Assembly (NCBI GenBank): GCA_024704175.1
Contig: CP085629.1
Coordinates: 6,489,001-6,553,000, forward strand
Length of the DNA: 64,000 bases
DNA from: Paenibacillus sp. P25
Lineage (GTDB): Bacteria; Bacillota; Bacilli; Paenibacillales; NBRC-103111
Reading direction: 5' to 3'
The notes under the pieces were generated by a model. The model was not told where the DNA came from and made no database searches. It worked only from the letters and a program-made list of their open reading frames with translations. This document shows, piece by piece, positions 17,543 through 25,821 of this stretch; within the stretch, counting starts at the first letter, position 1; the number at the start of each line of letters is the position of its first letter. Made by a program: the position numbers and the translations under genes.

Positions 17543-17580
17543 AAAAAAGCATGAGGCTCCTAGGGAGATCATGCTTTTTT
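17543..17580 (+). terminator. Intrinsic terminator after csbD
   Basis: AAAAAAGCATGA (17543-17554) pairs perfectly with TCATGCTTTTTT (17569-17580). Confidence 0.92.
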
Positions 17581-17623
17581 CTTGAGCCCCATCCCTAGTC
17601 CATCTGAAAGGAGAGGAAGAACC

Positions 17624-18493
17624 ATGAGCACTACGCAAACAGGCGGGCGAACGATGCCTCCACAGCACCAGGAGCGGCGTCCGGGTCTGGAAAGCGAAAT
17701 GAGCCCGCGACCCAAGGCGGTGGACCGGAAGTACAAGGGCGGCGGCAAGCTGCTCGGCAAGGTCGCCGTGATTACCGGCGGGGACAGCGGGATCGGCCGG
17801 GCGGCGGCCGCATGCTTCGCCGCGGAAGGCGCCAAAGTCGCCATCGTCTACCGCAACGAGACGGAGGATGCGAAGGAAACGAAGCGTCTGATGCAAGAGG
17901 AAGGCGCGGACTGCCTGCTGCTGGAGGGCGATATCGGGGAAGAGAGCTTCTGCCGGGAGGTCATCCGCCGGGCGGTGGACCGGTTCGGCCGGCTGGATAT
18001 CCTGGTGAACAATGCCGGTGAGCAGCATCCGCAGGAGAGCATCGCAGATATTACGCAGGAGCGGCTCGAGCGGACGTTCCGCACGAACATCTTCGCCATG
18101 TTCTATCTGACGAAGGCGGCGCTTCCGCATCTGAAGAAGGGAGCGGCGATCATCAACACTGCATCGGTTACGGCCTACCGCGGCCATCCGAAGCTGCTCG
18201 ATTATTCTTCGACGAAGGGGGCCATCGTCGCCTTCACCCGGTCGCTTGCGATCAACCTGGCGGACAAGGGCATCCGTGTCAACGGCGTGGCGCCGGGTCC
18301 GATCTGGACGCCGCTCATTCCGTCGACCTTCGAGGAGGAAGAGGTGGCCGAATTCGGAGCGAATACGCCGATGAAGCGCCCGGGCCAGCCGGAGGAGCTG
18401 GGGCCGGCCTATGTCTACCTGGCCTCCGACGATTCGTCTTACATGTCGGGGCAGTTCCTGCATATCAACGGCGGGGAGATCATCAACGGATAA
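17624..18493 (+). CDS. SDR oxidoreductase of the YhxC/YdaD (Gsp39) type
   Basis: The 289-residue short-chain dehydrogenase carries the long N-terminal extension (PPQHQERRPGLESEM) typical of the Bacillus general-stress SDRs YdaD, YhxC and YhxD. The cofactor motif TGGDSGIG, the NNAG motif, the Ser in TASV and the catalytic Tyr/Lys in DYSSTKG are intact, and PGPIWTPL follows as expected. ATG 17624 follows AAAGGAGAGG. Substrate unknown. It is separated from csbD by a terminator, so it needs its own promoter, not identified, but position and homology suggest the same stress response. Confidence 0.88.
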   Translation: MSTTQTGGRTMPPQHQERRPGLESEMSPRPKAVDRKYKGGGKLLGKVAVITGGDSGIGRAAAACFAAEGAKVAIVYRNETEDAKETKRLMQEEGADCLLLEGDIGEESFCREVIRRAVDRFGRLDILVNNAGEQHPQESIADITQERLERTFRTNIFAMFYLTKAALPHLKKGAAIINTASVTAYRGHPKLLDYSSTKGAIVAFTRSLAINLADKGIRVNGVAPGPIWTPLIPSTFEEEEVAEFGANTPMKRPGQPEELGPAYVYLASDDSSYMSGQFLHINGGEIING

Positions 18494-18501
18494 GAAGATG
18501 C

Positions 18502-18538
18502 AAGGCCCGGGTTCACGGCGTTCGCCGTACCGGGCCTT
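18502..18538 (+). terminator. Terminator hairpin after the SDR gene
   Basis: AAGGCCCGG (18502-18510) pairs with CCGGGCCTT (18530-18538), with an inner ACGGCG/CGCCGT stem. The T tract after it is short. Confidence 0.75.
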
Positions 18539-18576
18539 CTGTGTTTTCCGGCGACCGATCAAAGGAGCGCCGCATT

Positions 18577-18705
18577 ATGGAAAAAGATCAGCAAACCGCC
18601 TCCGATTCCCTGCTCGACGGTCGCCTGGCTTTTGCCGGAATATCTGCTATAGAACATAAGACTTCCGCCAACTACGGCCGGGCAAAGCCCTCTTCCTTCA
18701 AATAA
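18577..18705 (+). CDS. Possible 42-residue small protein
   Basis: An open frame starting at ATG 18577 has a perfect AAAGGAG nine bases upstream and follows the SDR terminator. The product (MEKDQQTASDSLLDGRLAFA...) has no recognised family and its end overlaps the converging gene by about 30 bases. The ribosome binding site is the only real support, so it may be spurious or a remnant. Confidence 0.3.
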   Translation: MEKDQQTASDSLLDGRLAFAGISAIEHKTSANYGRAKPSSFK

Positions 18706-19142
18706 GCTTCGGCTTCTTCATACGTATCGAAGGCCATCTCGAGGTTCAGCCCGGAATAGACGTACCAGAGATCGTCCTCCTGCAGCAGCATGAGGCTCTG
18801 CCCGTCCGCGGCAACCCAGCGCTCCTCGTAAGCGTCGCCGGCCACCGCCTGTTCCGCCTCCGTCTTCGGTGCCAGAGAACGGATGGACGCCTGCACCACC
18901 TCTTTTAATTCGGCTTCCGTATAATCCCGGATATTGATCAGTCCCCGGTCATCCGTCTCATAGCCGGTCAGATGGCCCCCGTACACAAAGCCGTTGCCGT
19001 TCGGGTGCAGATGGTAGACGACCACCTTTTTCTCATAGCCGCTTTCCTCATAATGGTAATTCAGCCGTCCGAGCGACACTTCCTTGCGCGTCAGCTCCGG
19101 GAACGATTCGATAATGCGCTTCTTCTCTTCAAAACTCAGCAT
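18672..19142 (-). CDS. Conserved-looking hypothetical protein, about 156 residues
   Basis: The cytosolic protein has no signal peptide or membrane segment. It starts MLSFEEKKRIIESFPELTRK and has an aromatic, basic middle (LNYHYEESGYEKKVVVYHLH), which looks like a small alpha/beta fold. ATG 19142 is preferred over 19172 because GGAGG precedes it. The end (DTYEEAEAYLKEEGF) is helical and acidic. I do not recognise the family. It converges on the stress cluster and is divergent from blaI. Confidence 0.65.
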   Translation of the reverse strand: MLSFEEKKRIIESFPELTRKEVSLGRLNYHYEESGYEKKVVVYHLHPNGNGFVYGGHLTGYETDDRGLINIRDYTEAELKEVVQASIRSLAPKTEAEQAVAGDAYEERWVAADGQSLMLLQEDDLWYVYSGLNLEMAFDTYEEAEAYLKEEGFARP

Positions 19143-19270
19143 TAGGGCCGCCTCCGCTACTCTCGGGATCATGGTTTCATTATCGGGTTCATTATAGCAC
19201 AGGGGCCAGGCATCCCCAAAAATCGATCCTCGTTTCTGTAAATATATTCCTTTAACGGAAGGGTTGACGC

Positions 19271-19310
19271 TTGACTCCGCCTTTTGGTCACATTACAATA
19301 AGTAGTGTGA
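19271..19310 (+). promoter_or_regulatory. Promoter and dyad operator of the blaI-like gene
   Basis: TTGACT (19271-19276) and TACAAT (19294-19299) are separated by 17 bp. The dyad TCACATTAC-N5-GTAGTGTGA (19288-19310) covers the -10 box, as expected for BlaI-type autoregulation. Confidence 0.75.
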
Positions 19311-19323
19311 GAGGTGTTCAGCC

Positions 19324-19737
19324 ATGAAGATACAAAATTTCAAAACGAACGAGAGCGGGCTGAACCGGTTTTTCGGGCCGCTGGAAGCGAAAATCATGGA
19401 GATTCTGTGGAACGGGCCCGAGATGACCATCAAGGATGTTCAATCGAAGCTGGCGAAGGAGAAGTCGGCCAACTTCAACACGGTGATGACGGTGATGAAC
19501 CGGCTTGTAGATAAGGATGTGCTCCAGAAGAGAACGGAGGGCCGCGTATCGCTGTACCGGCCGACGCTGACGATGGAAGAGTTCCTCGAGACGCAGTCCA
19601 AGGAGCTTACGCAAGATTTGATGGAGGAATTCGGCCCCCTGGTCGTCAGCCATATGCTGGATGCCCTGGAGGAAGCGGATCCTGCCTTGATTAAGCGGCT
19701 GGAACAGAAAATCAAAGAACTGAAAAAGGAACGGTAG
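19324..19737 (+). CDS. BlaI/MecI/CopY family transcriptional repressor
   Basis: This is a 137-residue winged-helix repressor. LGPLEAKIMEILWN-like sequence (here FFGPLEAKIMEILWNGPE), the recognition-helix region NTVMTVMNRLVDKDVLQK, and a C-terminal dimerisation segment ending in charged helix match BlaI. In this family a partner M56 metalloprotease cleaves the repressor on signal; such a gene follows after 3 bases. ATG 19324 is preceded by GAGAGGTG. The operator over its own promoter and the related TACAT/ATGTA palindrome before the doxX-like gene suggest its targets (inferred). Confidence 0.88.
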   Translation: MKIQNFKTNESGLNRFFGPLEAKIMEILWNGPEMTIKDVQSKLAKEKSANFNTVMTVMNRLVDKDVLQKRTEGRVSLYRPTLTMEEFLETQSKELTQDLMEEFGPLVVSHMLDALEEADPALIKRLEQKIKELKKER

Positions 19738-19740
19738 CCT

Positions 19741-20590
19741 ATGTGGGAAAACAGGTCCAAAACCATGTTCATATCGGGACTGGCTTTGTCAGGTCTGATT
19801 CTGTTCCAAATGTCCATGTACGCGATGCATATGCTGCTGGGCTGGGAAATCAAGCATAACCTCATCCAGTTCTGTTCGAGAACGGCGGCTGCGCTGGGAT
19901 TGTCGTCCCTGGTCTATGGGTTGGACATGCTCGTGCTCTATACGATCCTGTCGCTGATCCTGCACACCGGAAGACAGGTTGCTGCTTTCCGACCGTGCCT
20001 TCCGGAGCCTTGAGGCGGTCAAGAATGAGCGGCTTACCCGGGAATTCAATATGAAATATGCCGGGGGACTCAGCCATATAATGGTCGTGGAGCAGGAGAG
20101 GCCGATGGCCTTTACCATGAATCTGCTGAAGCCGAGAATTATTTTGTCCACGGGTTTGATCCGGCTGCTCGACAATAGGGAGCTGGAGGCGGTCATTTAC
20201 CACGAAATGTATCATCTGAAGCACGGTGATCCGCTCAAGACCTTCCTGATGTCGCTCTGCGCTTCGGTCATGTGGTATATTCCTTTGCTTAAATGGCTGC
20301 ATCAAAAATATAAAATCGTCCGCGAGGTGCTTGCCGATCATTATGCGATGAGCCGGCAGGGCTCGGCGGCGGAGCTGGGCACGCACTGCTGAAGCCTGCT
20401 GAAGCAAGGGGCGGCGGAGCCGATGCCCTTCCCGAATGTATCGTTTGCGGATACATCGATAAATTACAGAATCCGGTTGATTCTCAATCCGGAGGCGGAA
20501 ATTCCGCTCAAGCCGCCGCTGACCCCGACGATGATATCGATCCAGGCGCTGCTCTTTCTTGGGGCCATGTTTTGCTTCGTGCTGCCCTGA
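19741..20590 (+). pseudogene. M56 family (BlaR1-like) membrane metalloprotease, frameshifted
   Basis: The product resembles the peptidase half of BlaR1/MecR1: N-terminal membrane helices, then a zinc metalloprotease domain with HEMYHLKHGDP (HExxH) and a downstream Glu region (KIVREVLADHYA). The N-terminal piece (19741-20013) and the protease piece (about 19979-20392) are in different frames, and a further shift near 20385 is needed to reach LLKQGAAEPMPFPN and the last helix ending at 20590. Restored length is about 280 residues, with no penicillin-binding sensor domain. It forms a two-gene unit with the BlaI-like repressor. Confidence 0.78.
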
Positions 20591-20607
20591 TTTTTTTCGA
20601 AACTCAA

Positions 20608-20622
20608 ACTACATGATGTAGT
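20608..20622 (+). promoter_or_regulatory. Palindrome upstream of the doxX-like gene
   Basis: ACTACAT-G-ATGTAGT is a perfect 15-base dyad. TACAT/ATGTA resembles BlaI/CopY-type sites (TACA...TGTA) with one extra central base; a MarR/DUF24 regulator such as those controlling catDE is an alternative reader. Confidence 0.6.
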
Positions 20623-20722
20623 GTTATCTTGGCGGGAGGTGGGGCCGAGCCGTTACAATCATTCGTATGTTATTTCTGCATTTTATACAAACCATTTCGA
20701 CCATTTCAAGGAGGAACCGACT

Positions 20723-21126
20723 ATGTTAAAAACAAATGATTTTGGCGCATTGATCGTCCGCTTGGTGCTGGGCATTACCTTTTTCCTGCATGGACTTGCG
20801 AAATTCCAAGGGGGATTGAGAACACGGCGGGGTTCTTTCAAAAAATCGGCCTGCCCGGCTTCCTCGCCTCCATCGTAGGCGGCATCGAGCTGATCGGCGG
20901 CATCTGCATGATTCTCGGTCTCGGGGTCCGCATCTTCGGAGCGGCTTTCGCCGTGATTTTGCTGGGCGTGATTCTAACCGTGAAGTCCTCCAAGGGCTTC
21001 GTGGGCGGATACGAACTCGAGCTTGCCCTGCTCGCCATGTCGGTGCATCTGCTCATCAGCGGCAACGGGTCGCTTGCTATCGACGGCTGGTTCCGCGGCC
21101 GCAAAGCGGAGACGACGAACGCGTGA
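20723..21126 (+). pseudogene. DoxX family membrane protein (CatD/YfiD-like), one frameshift
   Basis: The small four-helix DoxX protein begins MLKTNDFGALIVRLVLGITF and continues FLHGLAKFQGG. The frame breaks in the G run at about 20812, and the family sequence continues one frame over (IENTAGFFQKIGLPGFLASIVG) to 21126. One missing G explains it. Restored length is about 134. Bacillus CatD, encoded with a catechol dioxygenase, belongs here and is linked to quinone/thiol stress. ATG 20723 follows AAGGAGG. A dyad lies 100 bases upstream and a terminator directly downstream. Confidence 0.82.
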
Positions 21127-21149
21127 TGGAATTGTTTCATATTGTAGAG

Positions 21150-21186
21150 AAGACCTGTCGGGCTTAATCCGGCAGGTCTTTTTTTG
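21150..21186 (+). terminator. Intrinsic terminator after the doxX-like gene
   Basis: AAGACCTGTCGG (21150-21161) pairs with CCGGCAGGTCTT (21169-21180) with one mismatch, followed by a T tract. Confidence 0.9.
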
Positions 21187-21263
21187 CTTGGACGCAGCGA
21201 GGAATAGAAGAGGCAAACGCCGAATAAAGAAAAGATATTGGTTCCATCCGGAAGTACAAGACG

Positions 21264-22376
21264 GTGAGGAAGGTGATCGATGTGTCAGGCGAGAGGGAGC
21301 TCTCCGGCTCTCAATTAAGGGCTTTAGAACACATTACCCGGTACGCGGCAAGCCGAAAAAGGGAAGCCGTCAGGTCCATTCAGGAAATCCTTCAAATGTC
21401 GAACATCGCTCGGGATACCTATGAGGACGCTGTCTCAAGGCTCAAGTCGAAGGCCAGAGTCGCTCTCCATTTTCATCCGGACCGCCTTGTGGCGGATGGG
21501 ACGAGTGTGGCCCGGGCGCTGCTCGAGCAGGGAGTCTATAGAAGCCAGTTCGAAACCTTCATATCGAACGGCGGCGTCTCGGCTTATCCGGGCGGAGCCC
21601 GTGAGCTATGGGAGAAGCGGATGTTCGGAGGAGCCTACGATGATGCGTCTCCCGGGGAGCGTCCCAAATACGGGGCACTGGATCTCGGGCTGCATCCGGA
21701 CGGGCCCGCTCCGCGGTTCGGGTCATGCTACTTCCTGCTTTCGCCGCGTATCTCCTCCCGTTGCACGTTTACTTATTTGGATTCCCACCAGGATCCTTCG
21801 GAGAAAGGGACTTATGCGGAGTTTAACGACATCGCCGCCGCGCTGCTGAAAGATGCGTTCTTTCGGGAGGATGCGATCGGGGAGAGAGGTCTGACCCCGC
21901 GGAAGTTCATCGACCATCTGATGCAGCATCTGGATCGGCCTCTCCCGGATCGCATAGCCCGCGGCCCCGGCCGGAATCTGAACCACTATATCGAGGCCCA
22001 GGTCCACGGGGATGTTGATTTGAACAAGGATGTGGAGTCGCTGGTCGCCGATCCTTCCTTCAAAGGTACGGAAACCGGCCGCCTCCTTGAACAAATGGCC
22101 CGGAGATATGCCATTGGGCTTGATTGGCATATGGGCTTTGCAATGCGGGCGGAAGAGGTTCCCGCGGACTTCCGTGGCCCGGCCATGCCTTCCCTGGCGG
22201 AACGGATTGCCCGGAACGGCCTCGTTGACGCCGGCGCCATCGGGTTCAGCGCCGCCGATTTAAAGCGGAATCCGGCTGCATGGAGCGACCGCGGAACCTA
22301 CGACGAGGTGCTTCAGGAATTAAAGTACATGTGGCATGTGCTGGTGCGCTTCGGCGACCCGCTAGCACGGCGCTGA
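21264..22376 (+). CDS. DUF3626 domain protein
   Basis: This intact 370-residue soluble protein matches DUF3626 from its overall pattern: a helical N-terminus (LSGSQLRALEHITRYAAS), VALHFHPDRL, then YGALDLGLHPDGPAPRFGSCYFLL and FTYLDSHQDPSE. Conserved His/Asp residues suggest an enzyme, and the family has been compared with ADP-ribosyl or toxin-like folds, but no activity is established to my knowledge. The start is uncertain: GTG 21264 is used, with other GTG codons a few residues in. It stands alone between two terminators, so it is probably monocistronic. Confidence 0.75.
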   Translation: MRKVIDVSGERELSGSQLRALEHITRYAASRKREAVRSIQEILQMSNIARDTYEDAVSRLKSKARVALHFHPDRLVADGTSVARALLEQGVYRSQFETFISNGGVSAYPGGARELWEKRMFGGAYDDASPGERPKYGALDLGLHPDGPAPRFGSCYFLLSPRISSRCTFTYLDSHQDPSEKGTYAEFNDIAAALLKDAFFREDAIGERGLTPRKFIDHLMQHLDRPLPDRIARGPGRNLNHYIEAQVHGDVDLNKDVESLVADPSFKGTETGRLLEQMARRYAIGLDWHMGFAMRAEEVPADFRGPAMPSLAERIARNGLVDAGAIGFSAADLKRNPAAWSDRGTYDEVLQELKYMWHVLVRFGDPLARR

Positions 22377-22414
22377 CTTCCGCTCAGCGGGCAGGCACCC
22401 TGTTATAACCCAAC

Positions 22415-22470
22415 GAGTGCGGTACAAGCGTGCGGTCGAGAAATCGGCCGCGATTGTGCCGCACTCTTTT
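22415..22470. terminator. Terminator between converging genes
   Basis: GAGTGCGG plus ACAA (22415-22427) pairs with TTGT plus CCGCACTC (22453-22466), followed by TTTT. It serves the DUF3626 gene and possibly the deacetylase gene on the other strand. Confidence 0.8.
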
Positions 22471-22484
22471 GCTGTTTGTCTGTG

Positions 22485-23126
22485 CTATACTTTCCCGAAT
22501 TGAACAGGAGTCAAGGAAGGAGACAATCTCTTGAACTCGTATCCTCTCTTCTTAAGAAGCCTAAGAATCTCCGGGAGAATGGCCGCGGTCTCCTTGAGAT
22601 CGTGCATCAAAATAACCGGTCTTACCTTGAGCCGGCTGAGCCGGTCCACATTTTGCCGGATCAAGACGAGAGGATAGCGGTTTCTGTATTTCCAATCCAG
22701 ACTATCGACATTCCAATCCCACATCTGGTACCCGGCCGATTGGAGCGCCTTCAAATACGATGGCTTCAGGTGAGGCAGACTTCCGTAGGGCGTCCGGATT
22801 AAGACCGTATCTTTGCCGGTCTTCCGCCGCAAGGTTTGCCGGGCCTGGTTCATCTCGCGAACGACGGAAAATTTCGAAGCGTAGAACTTGCCCTCTTTAT
22901 GCGACACGCCGTGCAGCCCGACCGCATGCCCCTCGCGGATCATTTTCTTCACCGTTTGGGGATAACGGCGGATATTCGGCTCCAGCATGAAAAAAGTCGC
23001 TTTTGCTCGATGAGCGGCCAGAATTCGCAATATTTTACGGGTAATCGGTCTGGGCCCGTCGTCGAAGGTCAGATAGGCGACCTTGTGACCAGAACGGGCA
23101 CGTTTCGTTTTCGCATGATATGCCAT
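22485..23126 (-). CDS. Polysaccharide deacetylase (NodB homology domain)
   Basis: The 213-residue carbohydrate esterase 4 protein shows motif 1 TFDDGP, motif 2 HGVSHKEG (His-x3-His metal ligands), motif 3 RTPYGS, motif 4 DWNVDSLDW and motif 5 ILMHD, so all catalytic positions are present. Such enzymes remove N-acetyl groups from peptidoglycan or chitin-like polymers. No strong signal peptide is seen: the N-terminus MAYHAKTKRARSGHK is basic but not hydrophobic, so export is uncertain. It is divergent from a glycosyltransferase gene and near a chitosanase gene, hinting at a cell-wall or glucosamine-polymer theme. Confidence 0.88.
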   Translation of the reverse strand: MAYHAKTKRARSGHKVAYLTFDDGPRPITRKILRILAAHRAKATFFMLEPNIRRYPQTVKKMIREGHAVGLHGVSHKEGKFYASKFSVVREMNQARQTLRRKTGKDTVLIRTPYGSLPHLKPSYLKALQSAGYQMWDWNVDSLDWKYRNRYPLVLIRQNVDRLSRLKVRPVILMHDLKETAAILPEILRLLKKRGYEFKRLSPSLTPVQFGKV

Positions 23127-23256
23127 TCTTTAGACTCCTGTCGGATCTCCACGAATCTCCCCGGCGATACGCCGTTGCAATACTTTATTCCCGACGTAAA
23201 CATAAAGTGATAAACCGGGAGCACCCCGAGTGGAAAGCGATAAGGAGGCTGAGTAC

Positions 23257-24038
23257 ATGCCCGCGAATCCAGATGACAAGCGCGCCTTCAAGGGGGTCTC
23301 GATCATTACGTGTACCAAAAGGGCCGAGTATATCCGCAATGTGTTCGCCAATTATTCCCGGCGGCTGGCCGCGTAACAAAGAACTGATCATTATCATCAA
23401 CAATGACGATATCCGAAGGTACCCGTATAAAAAGATGGCTCAAAAATATAAAAACATCTCGGTATACCGCATGCCGGAAAAAGCTTCATTGGGAAGATGC
23501 ATGAATTTCGGCGTATCGCGGGCGAAATACCCGTATATCGCGAAATTCGATGACGACGATTTTTACGCCGCCTCTTATTTGCGGGAATCCATTGGTCTCT
23601 TGCGGCGGAAAAAGGTGGACGTGGTGGGGAAAAAAGCGCACTACGTTTGGCTTAGCGGCCATCAGGTGCTGATCTTAAGGTTTCCGAAAAAGGAGTATAG
23701 GTACGTCGGCAAGCTTCCGGGAGCAACGCTCGTTTTTAAAAAGTCCGTCTTCGAACGTGTGCGTTTTCCCCATATCAACGTGGGTGAGGACGACCGGTTC
23801 TGCTCCGTCTGCAGAGCGAACGGCTATAAAGTATATTCCGGCTGACCGGTTTCATTTTGCCGCCCTGCGCAGGAAGCATTCCAAAAACCATACGTGGATT
23901 GTTTCGGAGAAGTCGCTTTTAGAAAGCGATGTAAAGGTGCTGCGCGGCATCAAAAAGTACAAAAAGTTCGTGACCCTGCGGAAAAAGAAGATATCCTCGG
24001 CGGAGCAGCAAAAAAAGAAGATATCTTCTGAAAAATAG
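23257..24038 (+). pseudogene. Family 2-like glycosyltransferase, two frameshifts
   Basis: The GT-A-fold glycosyltransferase begins at ATG 23257 (TAAGGAGG at 8 bases) with KGVSIITCTKRAEYIRNVFANY. It then shifts frame near 23365 to ELIIIINNDD and SLGRCMNFGVSRAKYPYIAKFDDDDF, where the DDDD run supplies the metal-binding D-x-D. A second shift near 23840 leads to ADRFHFAALRRKHSKNHTW. The C-terminus is very Lys-rich with a repeated KKKISS motif. Restored length is about 260 residues. Acceptor and sugar are unknown; its neighbours suggest surface polysaccharide. Confidence 0.75.
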
Positions 24039-24063
24039 GGATATCTTCCGCTTTGCCTTTTTT
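24017..24063 (+). terminator. Possible terminator at the end of the glycosyltransferase gene
   Basis: GAAGATATC (24017-24025) pairs with GATATCTTC (24040-24048); a TTTTTT run follows at 24058. The stem overlaps the coding end and is only 9 bp of mostly A-T pairs. Confidence 0.5.
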
Positions 24064-24912
24064 AGGGAATCGTTACGTTATAATCCCGCGTGTGAATCGG
24101 AATCGGTCCGTTCAATTGATAATTTCCTTTTGCGGCGATATACTTGAACACATCTACGCGACCGACGGATTGCGCCCACTCGTGTTGGGTGCTGCGGTCG
24201 GCCGGATGCTGAAGATCCGATCTGCGCACATCCAAAAATTTGCCAAGCCATTTCCGCTCGTCTATGCCTTGCTGCGGGGATCCGCCCATCGCTTGGTTGG
24301 TTCGTTGGATTAAAGCGGAGAGGCTGTCCGGGTCGTCCCCATCACCGTGCTGTATGATGGTGTCGTACATGACGGCCCTTGCGAGCGCGGTTTTTAAGTT
24401 CAACCGGTTGGAATACCCTACGGAAGGATTATAGTACAATTCGTCCACCACCCGGTCTTGAACGGAACGGAACACGGCATCGTTCCCCAAGCTCTTCCAA
24501 TCGGAAATAAAGCCGTGCAATCGCGATACGTCGTCCTTATTGCGCGCGGTAAGCGACCTTCTTAATTCCGGCAAATATTTGGCCAGTTTATTGTGGGGGA
24601 CCTGGGCTGTATACCGCTGCACCACTTCGTAAGCATCCCCGGTACCCGTAGTGAACCCGGCACGTCCGCAGGTGATGCCTCTTCCGTCATGGAGCCGTTC
24701 AGCGTAACCGTACGCAAGCTCCAATGTATCATTTTCAAATAAGCTGATCAGCTGCTCGGCTCGCCTTTTTTGATTCGGATCGAGGCCTGCGGCCAGAAGG
24801 GAAACCTCTCCGCCGGTATTCTTCGGGAGGGCTTTTTCCTGGGGGGGCGACCGCTGTACAAGCAGGCGAGCAGCAGCATACATAGGAACAATGATGTTAT
24901 TAATTTTCTCAT
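24062..24912 (-). pseudogene. Chitosanase (GH46), exported, frameshift in a C7 run
   Basis: The GH46 signature is clear: LISLFENDTLELAYGYAE (first catalytic Glu), LHDGRGITCGRAGFTTGTGD, then YELPEL-like and DRVVDELYYNP segments. It hydrolyses chitosan (glucosamine polymers) outside the cell. The mature region is in one frame (to 24883). The true start, ATG 24912 with CAAAGGAG upstream, gives MRKLITSLFLCMLLLAC in another frame. The two join in a run of seven C (24843-24849 on the plus strand), consistent with a one-base miscount. LLLAC fits a lipobox, so the enzyme may be a lipoprotein rather than fully secreted. Restored length is about 283. Confidence 0.85.
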
Positions 24913-25071
24913 AGGGAGCTCCTTTGAACAGAACCTATAATTAGGATGGGTACTGGAGCGGGTAATTATCATTCCCAAAAAAGGGAAAGGCCGACGGTCT
25001 TATCAATCAGGGAACGAGGCTGCACGGGTGAACCGGCCCGGATTTTAAACTTCAGGAAGGAGCTTGACCTT

Positions 25072-25626
25072 ATGGCACTGGAAATCGAGAGAAAATTCCT
25101 GCTTCATGCTTATCCGGAGGTCCTCATCCGAAGCGGGGAGCTGGTCGTCCGGTCGGAGCAATATATCGAACAGACGTACCTGGCGATCGACGGCAAACAG
25201 GAGCTGCGGGTCCGGAAGATCACGGATCTGGCCACCGGTCTTGTCGAATACACGCATACGTTCAAGAACGGCGGCGGGCTGAGCCGCGAGGAGGTCGAAT
25301 ATTCGATCTCGCAGGGGATTTACGAGCAGATGATTAAGGCCGTTCGCGCCGTGGCGCTGACCAAGAAACGGGTGACGGCCGCATGGGGCGAAACATCGGT
25401 TGAAATCGACTGCTACGACCAGATCGACCTGATCGTAGCGGAGGTCGAGTTCGGCTCGGTCGAGGAGGCGATGGGGTTCACGGCCCCGCACTGGTTCGGC
25501 CCGGATATCAGCGAGAGCCGGAAGTACAGCAACAAGGCGGTTTGGCGTGCGCTCCAGACCGGGGAGATTGCGGAGCTTGCCGCAGCACTGAAACGGACGG
25601 AAGGAAGGACCGAAACGGCCGAATAA
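25072..25626 (+). CDS. CYTH domain protein (triphosphate tunnel metalloenzyme)
   Basis: The 184-residue protein starts MALEIERKFL, which contains the ExExK signature of CYTH enzymes. Basic and acidic strands follow (ELRVRKI, EYTHTFKNGG, REEVEYSI, VEIDCYD, VAEVEFGS) that line the tunnel. Members are inorganic triphosphatases or class IV adenylate cyclases; short stand-alone bacterial forms are most often triphosphatases. ATG 25072 follows GGAAGGAG. It stands alone, with no clear terminator before the two-component operon that begins 200 bases later. Confidence 0.88.
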   Translation: MALEIERKFLLHAYPEVLIRSGELVVRSEQYIEQTYLAIDGKQELRVRKITDLATGLVEYTHTFKNGGGLSREEVEYSISQGIYEQMIKAVRAVALTKKRVTAAWGETSVEIDCYDQIDLIVAEVEFGSVEEAMGFTAPHWFGPDISESRKYSNKAVWRALQTGEIAELAAALKRTEGRTETAE

Positions 25627-25821
25627 GAAATAAGAGCTTACATACCATGGAAGGCACGGAGCTTTGTTCCGGACGGCCTTGATTTTTCCCCCATTCATTC
25701 CCCTGCGAAGCTAAGCCTATCCCGGGGCCCGTTTAAATTCCGTTTACAAAAGCGGCGTATGCTTAAGGCAGAAAATGCGGTAAGCTGATAAGGAATGAAA
25801 GAACGGGCGGGTGGATTTGCG

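Noticed and set aside
17258..18562. 434-codon open frame on the minus strand
   Set aside because: It covers csbD and the SDR gene in reverse; the real genes have motifs, ribosome sites and terminators.
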